Source: Gracilaria domingensis
Lineage: Eukaryota > Rhodophyta > Florideophyceae > Gracilariales > Gracilariaceae
Assembly (NCBI GenBank): GCA_022539475.1
Contig: VCMS01000031.1
Coordinates: 62,001 to 126,000, forward strand
Direction: 5' to 3'
Length of the DNA stretch: 64,000 nucleotides
Below, piece by piece: positions 39,437 through 48,959 of the stretch (the first letter of the stretch is position 1; each line of letters opens with the position of its first letter). The translations under genes were made by a program, and so were the position numbers. The notes beneath the pieces are model-generated. The model saw nothing but the letters and a program-made list of their open reading frames with translations. It was not told the DNA's origin and ran no database searches.

Positions 39437-40235
39437 GCGCTTGATTCCAGTCGTTTCCCATTCGATTCCGACCTCTTTGTGGAGCATCGAGTAGACGCAT
39501 AGCGTTCTATGGGTTCCACCTCGCTGCTCATGCTCTTATTTTTTTGTATCGTGAAGGAGAGAAGAACAGAAGAGTGGATGTGATCGATGGGTTTGATTCA
39601 GAGACGCCTTTTTTTATTTCAGTCCCGCGACATTTGATGTGGCGTTACGACAAACTCCTTTGTAAGTTTGGATGTGTATATGGGTTCTCATGTGATTTTT
39701 TTTGCTGCTAATGAAAGCCAAAGTGGAAATAATCTCACTGGATAGCAAAGCTGGAGCCTGGCATGTAGACCTATACACAACTGAAGGGTGTCGACTCTAG
39801 GCCCCAGTCTCCAGTGCAAATTCAACGGAAGTGAAGAGCTTCGAACCATAATATTGGTCTTTCTTTAGAACATTTTTGGGGTCCCCCCGCATGAACAGAA
39901 CGCCGACATTACGCGTAGCCGTAAGTCAGGCGTAAATGATGTAAATGTAGTAAATGAAGTCTTGAGCTTTAATATTTTTGCCTACTTTTTCGTGCTTGTC
40001 GTGTGCGAAGGAGTTATTGTAACCACGCCAACTAATTTGAGATTCAGTGTTCTACGTGTCTCTGGTAGAGTAATTGGCCGCCATGCGAAAAGCAAACCAT
40101 TCTCGGTCCTCCCCAAAAAGCGCAAATGCACGCACATACACTTCAAGGTATCTTGGTCGGGGTAGAGGGTTTACAGAGCGGAAACAACGCGTCCACTGTT
40201 GGGGCCTAGTAGGCCAGCGTTACCCTAATCGATCT
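39437..40235. other. Intergenic, nothing recognised
   Basis: No domain-bearing frame, repeat or RNA gene was seen between the two convergent genes. Confidence 0.5.
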
Positions 40236-41945
40236 TCACGCTTCCGCCAAGGCTGCTGCGGCTTTCTTCGCCTTTCTCTTATCAGTTTTGAATAGTTTAT
40301 CCATAAAGCGGTCAAGCCGGCTTGAAGATTCATAATTCCCGCTATCCCTCATTCTGCGAACTCTGCGAATGCGATGGACAGTCAAATAGGTAATGATCGC
40401 TGACAGAAATAAAAAGGCAAGCGTAGAAGTCACCAGTTCCCACAGTCTTGTCTTCCTCAGATATACTCGTCCCAATGTAGCAGTAACAACAAACACACTA
40501 TATTCGGCCTTGATGTCTTCCAAGTTTGGCGAATTGTAGTCATTTGCAAGAGCAATGGAGGCATCGGCAGAAGCAAAGAACGTGCTCCATCTTCGTTTGC
40601 GCGTTTCCAAGAATATTTGTACAAAAAGAACAGCCATCTCCGATAGGGCAGCTACAACTAGCAATAACGTAACACCAATTGTTGCATGCCTGTCTGCGTA
40701 TGCCAACGCCCATGGACTCTTTAAATTCTCTAATAGAAACCACACGGCAAGCACCGCAGAAGAAATGAACAATATCAGTTCAGAGCGACGCAGAAAACCC
40801 TTCTTGTCATCGAAAAAAATGGACTCATCTCTTCCTGTGGCCACGATGTCTTGTTGAGTCGCTCGATTGATTGCAGCGGCCTTTGCATAACGGTATGTCT
40901 CGAAGCATTGTCTGCTCCTGGACTCATTTGAGTCACGCACATACTCTATTCCTGAATTTCTTGGAGGGGAGCAAGTGCTCCTCTCATTTCGACTTTCTAC
41001 AACCTCTCGAGAGTGGTTTGAGTTATCCGCAATAAGTTCTGTGTTGCTCCAAATATTAGACATGTTGGCGAGGACATAGGATGGTCTGGATTCCTTGCAA
41101 TGTATGTTCCATTGACGTCGGCCAGTCGCGGTCCAATTATAATTTTCAGCGTCGACGTTGTACTCCCACGCTTCATTTTCCCTGCCGGATACTATCGTAT
41201 TATTCACCTTCTTGGATACTCGAAGCAAATCATACCCGCAGTCAGAGAACTTGCCATTAACTCTTTCAAAAAGACAATAGCCCTTTGTAGCGTCCTTATC
41301 CTCGGCAATGGGACGCATTAGTATGGATTCTGTGCAACGGGAATTGGCGCAGACACAAGAAACCATCACCTGGTTTGAAGTACCTTCTATATTTGCCTCA
41401 TCTTCAGTATTTGAGAAATTATAAGCAACTCTTCCAACTGTTCCGAAGCCATTGGGGGCAATTTCGCACTCATCGTCAGAACAGATATATCCAGGCTTAT
41501 TCTTATAGAATGGATCTGAGTTTCGTCGTGTAGCATTGATGACAAATGAGTTCAATGCGCTCAAAAGGGTCGCCGACAAAGGTCCCGATTTTGGCGCATG
41601 ACGAACAGAGTGCTTTTGTAACTTTCCATCTCCCCATATCTCCAAGGACGTAGACAACGCATCTCTCCATCTGCCTTGCAATCGGATTTGCCCTTCAGGT
41701 CCAATTCTATCTAATTCTCTTGCTTGGATACGATTCACAACATTCAGATGTGTTGAAGAAGAGGAGCGAAATGGAAAGGTACAAACTAGGCCCAATACGA
41801 GGATTACAGCCCATGCTTTCCAAAAGCGCAAGATGTATCCCTCGTACATTTTGGACGGGAGCTGCGCCGTGCAGAAGCGGGGGAGATAATGGGGGTGATT
41901 CTGTGAACTATTAAGTACTGCTGAATACAGTTCTTTCATTTGCAT
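40236..41945 (-). CDS. Lineage-specific membrane glycoprotein
   Basis: 569 residues from ATG 41945; an inner Met at 41849 (MYEGYILRFWKAWAVILVLG) is an equally good start, placing the first helix at the N-terminus. A signal anchor is followed by about 320 residues with many sequons (NATR, NFSN, NNTI, NWTA, NMSN, NHSR, NESR) and paired cysteines (CVCANSRC), likely outside the cell or lumenal. Three more helices follow (LILFISSAVLAVWFLLENL, VTLLLVVAALSEMAVLFVQI, TSTLAFLFLSAIITYLTV), then a basic tail (RRVRRMRD, KRKAKKAAAALAEA). No known family. Plan resembles the gene at 12020-13531. Confidence 0.75.
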   Translation of the reverse strand: MQMKELYSAVLNSSQNHPHYLPRFCTAQLPSKMYEGYILRFWKAWAVILVLGLVCTFPFRSSSSTHLNVVNRIQARELDRIGPEGQIRLQGRWRDALSTSLEIWGDGKLQKHSVRHAPKSGPLSATLLSALNSFVINATRRNSDPFYKNKPGYICSDDECEIAPNGFGTVGRVAYNFSNTEDEANIEGTSNQVMVSCVCANSRCTESILMRPIAEDKDATKGYCLFERVNGKFSDCGYDLLRVSKKVNNTIVSGRENEAWEYNVDAENYNWTATGRRQWNIHCKESRPSYVLANMSNIWSNTELIADNSNHSREVVESRNERSTCSPPRNSGIEYVRDSNESRSRQCFETYRYAKAAAINRATQQDIVATGRDESIFFDDKKGFLRRSELILFISSAVLAVWFLLENLKSPWALAYADRHATIGVTLLLVVAALSEMAVLFVQIFLETRKRRWSTFFASADASIALANDYNSPNLEDIKAEYSVFVVTATLGRVYLRKTRLWELVTSTLAFLFLSAIITYLTVHRIRRVRRMRDSGNYESSSRLDRFMDKLFKTDKRKAKKAAAALAEA

Positions 41946-43345
41946 GCCCGTTCTTTCTTTCAACTGTAGGATACGTTAGCTTGCGAGAGAATGATGTTGG
42001 TTTTTTTGTGCTGGGCTCTGAGAAAACCATGATTATCTCGTAACAGGTTGCCTTTTTAAAACTCTTCGGGCCAGAGAGTTTATGAAAGTTTTGCGACAAC
42101 TGAGGAAATGTTGGACATTGTACCAACCTTCTTGCATCATTACGCACCGCACGAGAACTTCTAAAGCTGTTTCTGGGCCAGCTATTAGCGGGATGCGTAT
42201 CATTATGAGGGATTTTCCTCGAGGACCAGTTGACGGCAACAGCAGGCGATCTCTATCAGTCATCGTGTACAACAGCTCTAGTACAAGAACATGGCCCATG
42301 ATCTTCAATTGAGGAGTTGCCCACCCCGCAGATGTTCACGTTAATATCAGCAATGGAAACTAGTATTAGGAACTTGGTTTGAGTGAACTGCTGAAGTTGA
42401 AAATGTATGAAGCTGCTCCCTGATAATTTTGCATCGTCTCCCCAGACCATGATAGAGAAGCAAAGCAGAACAGGTTTGGTTCCAGGTCACAGCGGTTATA
42501 GGGTGATGCAAATGCAGGAGTACTACTTGTTGCATCATGACGCACGGAAGAAGAACTTTTAAAGCTATTGAGAAGCCAGCTGTTAACGGAGTGCATATGG
42601 TTGTGATGCTCGAGGACAAGCTGACGACAACAGCATGGGCTCACTACGAGTCATCGTGTACAACAGCGTGGCCCTAGATGTTCAATTGAGGAAACGCCCG
42701 ACGACAACAGCATGGGGTCACTACGAGTCATCGTGTACAACAGCTTGGCCCTAGATGTTCAATTGAGGAAACGCCCGACGACGACCCTGCCAACGCAAAA
42801 CTAGCTGAGATGATTGAAATGACCGCTTAGAGATTAATCTGCTGGGTTGAACTTGACAATGCTTGTGACGGAAAGAAGAAGAGGAGAACAACAGTTTTTC
42901 TTTGTCTTCGTTACCTCCTCTTTCGTCTTTCGCCCCGTAACGGATGCGAAGCGCAGGCTGTAACTATTATCTATAAGCCTTGTTATCGTTGCGCAGCGCC
43001 ACGAGAGAAGCGAATCAGAACAGGTTTTTGGCTTCACGGCACAGAGGCCACGGCATGATTCGAATGCAAATGCACTTTAAGTTTCAACTTTTGAACTTCA
43101 AATTTTATTTCTTGAAAAAGTGAAAAGTGCAAATTGTACACGCGTCCACCGTGTTGGCTCCAGCGTTGTGGTGTCGCAGTTGATGTGGCGAGCAATGCCA
43201 ATCGCGCGGTCGCGAGTTTGGCACGCAGCCGCCGCAGCGCAGACGCCGTTACCTTCGCAGCTGATATCTACCGCCGCCATCGCCGCTGCCCCCCGTCGCC
43301 GAGCTCCATCCCCGTCGCGGATCCGCCAGAGCTACCCTCTTCCCC
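41946..43345. other. Intergenic with tandem duplications
   Basis: Holds a degenerate duplication with a period of about 395 bp (roughly 42100-42320 against 42500-42690) and a near-perfect 77-bp tandem pair. No gene is supported before RPN1. Confidence 0.55.
42623..42785. repeat. 77-bp tandem repeat
   Basis: Two units, 42623-42699 and 42700-42776, nearly identical (GACGACAACAGCATGGG...), followed by the start of a third. A diverged relative lies at about 42230-42315. Confidence 0.85.
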
Positions 43346-46300
43346 ATGGCAGGTGCCGAGCAAAAATCCGACAAGCCGGCGCCTCCCGCGCCGGACGACG
43401 CCCCCAAGAAGCCCGCCGTCGAGCAGCCGCAAGATGAGCTCTCTGAGGAGGATCAAGCGCTCAAGGATAAGCTGGACATGCTCGTCGTTCGCGCGCGCGA
43501 TTCCGATACCGGCGTGCAGAAGCTCGCGTTGCAGACCATTCGCACGGAGATCCGATCGGCCACTTCGTCCATGACATCCGTTCCGAAGCCGCTCAAGTTC
43601 TTGCGCCCGCACTTCACCCCACTCAAGGTTTACTACGCGACGGAAATGCCGGAGGGCGACAATCGCATTTTCCTTGCCGATGTGCTGTCGGTGCTGGCCA
43701 TGACCATGGGAGATGCTTCCAAGTGCGAGAGTCTGCGCTTCAAGTTGCAGGGAACCGAAGAAGCACCTCATCTGTGGGGTCATGAGTATGTTCGTCACCT
43801 GGCGGGTGAAATCGCGTCCGAGTATCAGAGTCTCGTCGAGATGGACGCGGAGATGCGCGATGATACTCCTGAACAACCGAACGGCGACGTTGTCAAGTTG
43901 CCGCAGGCAACAATTCCGCAGATCACCAAGCTCGTTGACGACATCGTCCCATTTCTTATGAAGTCCAACGCGGAACCGGAGGCCGTTGACTTGCTCATGG
44001 AGGTCGATTCACTCCCCAAGCTGAAGGATCTCGCGGACGAACATAACTACTCTCGCGTATGTCTGTACTTGAAGGCATGTGCTGATTACGTCTTGCTGCA
44101 GGAGGACATTGATAAACTGCTCAAGATTGCGTCGGATATCTACTTTAAGGTTGGGAAACTGCCCGATGCTATGCAAGTGGCCATTCGTCGTGGCGACATG
44201 GACAGCATCACCGCCATCTATGAGAGCAGTGACAACCCATCACCTGTTCGCTTGCAACTGGCGCTGGACCTTGGTCGCGCCGGCATTTTGCTGGATGAAA
44301 TCGAGACTGATGACGATATGCTGATGGCTATGAGAAATCAGAGATTAACCGATCAGTTCAAGGCTCTCGCCAAGGATCTCGACGTGCTGGAACCGAAGAC
44401 GCCTGATGATATCTACAAAACGCACTTGCTGGACGCCCGTGCTCCGAGCGCCTCCTCCTCCGACTCGGCGCGAGCCAATCTTGCCAAGACGTTCGTGAAT
44501 GCGTTTGTGAACATGGGATTCGGCACTGATAAGCTTATGTCCGACAATGACAACAAATGGATCTATCGCAACAGGGAGCACGGAATGATGTCTGCAGCTG
44601 CTTCAGTTGGCATGATCTTGTTGTGGGACGTCGAAACCGGTCTCAGTGACATCGACAAGTACATGCACGTCGAGCAGGACTTTGTGCGAGCAGGGGCCCT
44701 ACTGGGAGTTGGATTGGTGTCGGCAAACGTTCGACATGAAGTTGATCCAGCGCTCGCAATCATCCAGGATCATCTGAACTCCAATAAGGCGTCGATAAGG
44801 AACGGAGCAATTGCTGGTCTAGGTTTGGCATATGCCGGAACCCAGAATGCGACTGTGAAGGATCTTCTACTTCCTATCCTGACTGATAAGAATACGTCCG
44901 CAGACACAGTTGCCCTGACTGCGCTCAGTCTGGGTCTGTGCTTCGTCGGTACGCTGGATGGTGACGTCTCGATCCCATTGCTGGAGGTGTTGTCGGAAAG
45001 GCAGAACACTGGTGATGTCACCAGGGAGGCGTTGTTGCCAATTTTGCTGCCGTTAGCTTTGGGCCTCTTGTATCTTGGAAGCCAAGAGGCTGCGGAGGTT
45101 ATGAACGAGACTATCGCTGCAATGGTAGGAACGGATAGTCTTCTTGGCCGGATTACATCCATCACGTTTGAAGTTTGCGCGTATTGCGGGTCTGGCGACG
45201 TTCGGAAGGTGCAGAAGTTTTTGTCGATTTGTGGGGAACATGCATCCACGGAGGAGAATGACGATGCCACAGATTCCAATCAAGGAAGCAATGCAAGAAG
45301 TCAGGCTGCTGCACAAGCTGGGTCAACTGCGACGAACGGGGCCGAGAATGAGTCGAACGCGAACGCAAACGGAACGCAAGAAGCAAGCTCCGACGCGAAG
45401 ACATTGAGCGATGCTGAAAAAGCTCGTATTGCTTCCGCGGAGCAAGCTGTGGCTGTGTTGGGTTTGGCAATGGTAGCGATGGGAGAGGAACTCGGTGCGG
45501 AGATGTCGATTAGGGCCTTTGGTCATTTGCTGCAGTACGGAGACCCTGTGATTCGCAAAGTCGTTCCGCTCGCAATAGGTTTGTTGAGCATCAGTGACCC
45601 CAAGTTAACTCTAACCGATATGTTGTCAAAGTTCACTCATGATTCTGACATGGAAGTTGCACAGTCAGCGATTATCGGGCTGGGTTTAATTGGAGCTGGA
45701 ACTAATAACTCAAGAATTGCGGGCATTCTTCGACAACTTTCCCAATACTACGCGAAGGAAGGTTCGTCACTGTTCCTCGTACGAATTGCGCAAGGAATTC
45801 TTCACTCTGCGAAGGGTCTGGTGACGATGAATCCATTCTACGGGGATAACAATTTCCTTCAGAGCAAAACTGCGTTAAGTGGCATTCTTACTGTGTTGTT
45901 CTCATGTTTGGACATGAAGGGAACCGTCCTTGGCAAGAATCACTACCTCTTGTACTATTTGGCACTCGCTGCGCGACCAAGAATGGTCTTTACGGTTGAT
46001 GAGAAGATGGAGTTCAAGGCCACTACCGTGCGCGTCGGGCAGGCAGTTGACACGGTCGGCCAAGCTGGGCGTCCCAAGTCTATCACCGGCTTCCAAACAC
46101 ATACCACACCTGTGCTGCTTGCTGCTGGAGAGAGATCTGAAATGGCAACAGATGAGTTCCTCTCAGTCGCTGCATCCATGGAAGGACTTGTGGTGTTGGA
46201 AAAGAACCCCGACTGGGTGGATGAATCTGGACTGACTGAAGCTGCAGCTGCGATGGAAAAGATTGAGGAAGAGGCTGCGAAACACCCACAACCTGCATCG

Positions 46301-46351
46301 CAGAATCCCACAGCTTCAGAGGCGGGACCTAGTAGTATGGCCACATCATGA
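43346..46351 (+). CDS. RPN1: 26S proteasome regulatory subunit RPN1 (PSMD2)
   Basis: 1001 residues, intact, close to yeast Rpn1 (993). RPN1 is the scaffold of the proteasome base that binds ubiquitin receptors and shuttle factors. The conserved N-terminal region (ELSEEDQALKDKLDMLVVRA, LKFLRPHFTPLKVYY) is followed by the toroid of proteasome/cyclosome repeats (AGALLGVGLVSANVRHE, RNGAIAGLGLAYAGTQ, AIGLLSISDPKLTLTDMLSK, AIIGLGLIGAGTNNSRIAGI). A low-complexity acidic insert (about residues 630-690, Asn/Glu/Ala-rich) precedes the final conserved part (LAARPRMVFTVDE, GFQTHTTPVLLAAGERSEMA). The start ATGGCAGG lies in good context after a pyrimidine-rich leader. Confidence 0.97.
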   Translation: MAGAEQKSDKPAPPAPDDAPKKPAVEQPQDELSEEDQALKDKLDMLVVRARDSDTGVQKLALQTIRTEIRSATSSMTSVPKPLKFLRPHFTPLKVYYATEMPEGDNRIFLADVLSVLAMTMGDASKCESLRFKLQGTEEAPHLWGHEYVRHLAGEIASEYQSLVEMDAEMRDDTPEQPNGDVVKLPQATIPQITKLVDDIVPFLMKSNAEPEAVDLLMEVDSLPKLKDLADEHNYSRVCLYLKACADYVLLQEDIDKLLKIASDIYFKVGKLPDAMQVAIRRGDMDSITAIYESSDNPSPVRLQLALDLGRAGILLDEIETDDDMLMAMRNQRLTDQFKALAKDLDVLEPKTPDDIYKTHLLDARAPSASSSDSARANLAKTFVNAFVNMGFGTDKLMSDNDNKWIYRNREHGMMSAAASVGMILLWDVETGLSDIDKYMHVEQDFVRAGALLGVGLVSANVRHEVDPALAIIQDHLNSNKASIRNGAIAGLGLAYAGTQNATVKDLLLPILTDKNTSADTVALTALSLGLCFVGTLDGDVSIPLLEVLSERQNTGDVTREALLPILLPLALGLLYLGSQEAAEVMNETIAAMVGTDSLLGRITSITFEVCAYCGSGDVRKVQKFLSICGEHASTEENDDATDSNQGSNARSQAAAQAGSTATNGAENESNANANGTQEASSDAKTLSDAEKARIASAEQAVAVLGLAMVAMGEELGAEMSIRAFGHLLQYGDPVIRKVVPLAIGLLSISDPKLTLTDMLSKFTHDSDMEVAQSAIIGLGLIGAGTNNSRIAGILRQLSQYYAKEGSSLFLVRIAQGILHSAKGLVTMNPFYGDNNFLQSKTALSGILTVLFSCLDMKGTVLGKNHYLLYYLALAARPRMVFTVDEKMEFKATTVRVGQAVDTVGQAGRPKSITGFQTHTTPVLLAAGERSEMATDEFLSVAASMEGLVVLEKNPDWVDESGLTEAAAAMEKIEEEAAKHPQPASQNPTASEAGPSSMATS

Positions 46352-47341
46352 GATTTTGACGCGCGAAGTATGTATTACTTGAAGGGTGGCTACTTACTAT
46401 GAATGTAAATGGGAGTGCGGACTATCGTTCCATTCTTGATGAAGAGCTTGAAGAGTGTTGCGTACGATCAGGAGTATCTTACACGCTGATAAGCAACTTC
46501 GGGGTCTTTCTGTGGGCTTCGAACTAGAGATCATGTCGACCACTTGAAGATAGTAAGAGCACGAACAACGGGAACGTGTGTGTCAGCGCAAACGTTCTTT
46601 GCGACTTGGACAGGACCTCCGCTGCTGAGCGTAGACTGTTTTTGAACAAGCTGCGGAACCGTTGGGTATAATCCCTTCGCGGTCGTCGATTCGATACGCA
46701 GGGAGAGAGGCTGTGCGTATCCTGGCATTTTCCTAATAATGTTCAACGACTTTATGAACTCGTTCGAGATTTAAAAGCAGATTCGGCACCTCAAATGGTG
46801 TTCTCCACTTCGAATTTGCCACGAAGTAGTTTATCATCTCGGGCAATAGCCATGTTGTAAGTCTTGCACGTAAGTCGCCGCGCTAAGGAAATCACGAAAG
46901 TTATCTTGACTCGTTCTTCCACTGAACAGTTGTTTGAAATAAGATAGATGTGAATATGTTCGCGCTTCTGAATTCAAAGCGAATTCTACATCCATCTGAA
47001 TCGAGGTCTAGAACGGCTTTGTATTTGAATCTTGCACGTGACTACCGCTTAGAAATCAGGTTGGAAGAAAACGAATCTACCTGCTGGACTTTCCTTCGTT
47101 GTACTCAGAGCAGGGGAGTAAAACGCAACGAGTTGGCGTACGTGCTCCGGAGCTTTGAACACTGACGAAACTACAAGGTGTCTTCAAGCCTGCACGTCTG
47201 CAGTTGTACTTATCCTTGGCTTTACTCTACATCACGTCACGGAAGCTTGCATTGATCACTTGAGAGCTGTAAGAGCACATATCACTTCACCAACAACTAA
47301 CCTGAAGACGAGCAACTTCTCAGAGTAGGTGAGTGGCTGAC
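46352..47341. other. Intergenic, nothing recognised
   Basis: No frame with domain features was seen between RPN1 and the copine-like gene. Confidence 0.5.
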
Positions 47342-48496
47342 ATGGCCGAAACTTCGAGCTCGGACTCTGACGGCGAGGGAAAAGGAAGTGCTGAAGTTGT
47401 CCAAACTCCCAGCGCGGAGTTCCTTGGAGACCCAGCCGTGGATTCCGATGACGGAGACTTTGACGAAGCAGAGAAAGCGCCTCCACGGCTGCCTTCCTCC
47501 TACAGGGCTAAGCCGTCAGTTATCGAGTTTTCTCCTGTCTCTAATCAGGGTGGGAGCCCATTTCATGAAGACAAGGAGCCGATTTTTGACCCATGCGGCC
47601 TTTCTCCGAGGGGAGTACTGAGCAAAGGAGTACCCGGTATAATTGAATCGCTAAAGTTTGACGCTGTAGAGCTCCACGTTGAAGGGTTCGATACCACTCG
47701 ACTTGAGATATTTGGCCCAGCTGAATGTTTCGCTGCGCTGCTTAGCGAAGGGTCCGAACCAGGGACGTGGGAGGTGACTGAGAAGAGTGAGAACGTGAGA
47801 TGCTCAGAGCACATTAGGCTTCTAAAGAAGTTTAGACTTCGAGCGGCAACTGAGGTGGACCGGTCAGAGAAGGTTATGATCGCGTTCTTTGATTCGAACA
47901 CACCACCGCATTTGCTTCAACCGAGTCATGCTCTTGGGTACGAGATATTCTCTGTGGGGGAGCTCATAGAGTCGAAAGAGCTAGCACTGGAAAGATCGCT
48001 GCGAAGTGATGGAGGTAGTTTCTGGGGCGATGCATATGTGTTGTTGTCCCTTGATTTTGTCAAGCATGTGTCGAAGCAGGAGACGATTTCCATTGACTTT
48101 GGTGTAGATGATGACGCTCCACGTATGAATCGAATGTTCTTTGTCATTTCAAGGAGTTTACCACACGGCACATGGTCTCCAGTTTACAAGTCCGAAGTGA
48201 GGACCAGAAGTGAGGCCGACAAGTTTGACCCCGTTTCTGTACCATGCCAAGATTTTCATGCCGGGGATGAGTCCAAGAACTTCAGGCTTGAGCTGCATCG
48301 GTGGTACAAGAATGGGAGAACGAGGCCGTTGGGCTTCATGCAGACCTCTGTGCACAAACTGAAAAGTGTAGAGTCGAACAGTAGCATGTATTGGTGGCCT
48401 GCGGAAGACGGGATCAGTTCTGCGAAGATCACCGTCCTGCAGGCTTTGACGTCGCCTTGCGAAGCTCGTTTTCATCTATTGCTGTCCTCATCGTGA
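47342..48496 (+). CDS. Copine-like protein with two C2 domains, no VWA
   Basis: 384 residues from the ATG at 47342. After an acidic Ser-rich leader, two C2 folds resemble those of copines, Ca-dependent phospholipid-binding proteins. The first (about 115-230) has GTWEVTEKSENVRCSEHIRL and LGYEIFSVGELI. The second (about 235-375) has GTWSPVYKSEVRTRSEADKF, followed by RLELHRWYKNGRTRPLGFMQ. The calcium-binding aspartates are mostly not in place (for example FFDSN in C2A), so Ca dependence is doubtful. Copines normally end in a VWA-type A domain of about 200 residues. Here the protein stops after C2B, and no A domain is visible downstream. Confidence 0.7.
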   Translation: MAETSSSDSDGEGKGSAEVVQTPSAEFLGDPAVDSDDGDFDEAEKAPPRLPSSYRAKPSVIEFSPVSNQGGSPFHEDKEPIFDPCGLSPRGVLSKGVPGIIESLKFDAVELHVEGFDTTRLEIFGPAECFAALLSEGSEPGTWEVTEKSENVRCSEHIRLLKKFRLRAATEVDRSEKVMIAFFDSNTPPHLLQPSHALGYEIFSVGELIESKELALERSLRSDGGSFWGDAYVLLSLDFVKHVSKQETISIDFGVDDDAPRMNRMFFVISRSLPHGTWSPVYKSEVRTRSEADKFDPVSVPCQDFHAGDESKNFRLELHRWYKNGRTRPLGFMQTSVHKLKSVESNSSMYWWPAEDGISSAKITVLQALTSPCEARFHLLLSSS

Positions 48497-48959
48497 ACGA
48501 ACAGTTGCCCTTTTCTGACAATTGGACGTCAAGAGTATCGGTTCTTGTCGTCCAGACGGAATTCGTAAAGAAGCGGAGGGGCCATCCAGGAGCGTGGCAT
48601 GGGGATGGATGATTCGGCCAAGAGGGCGTCACAATTCCCTGGGACATTGGGGAATATGCAGGACGCGTGTGAAATGTCTGGAAGGCGATATGGTTATATC
48701 ACCATTAGAATGTCAAACAGCTTTGATGATGATCAAGAGCACTATGAAGGTGCTGCAATGTTTATACGTTTGATTCATTGTTGTGCCGCATGCCGACAAG
48801 CAGAGTTCATGACGCTTGTATTCTATTTACCTTCGGTACATGTTTAACGAATCTACTCGCTTGTTGCTGGACTCTTTTAAAACATGCAGAGAAGTTATAT
48901 TAGTTAATATTAGTGTGGCACGAATCGAAAAGGCCTCGATTCGCATTTCGGAGTACATG
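48497..48959. other. Short intergenic, nothing recognised
   Basis: Separates the ends of the convergent copine-like and CSC1-like genes. No further feature seen. Confidence 0.5.
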
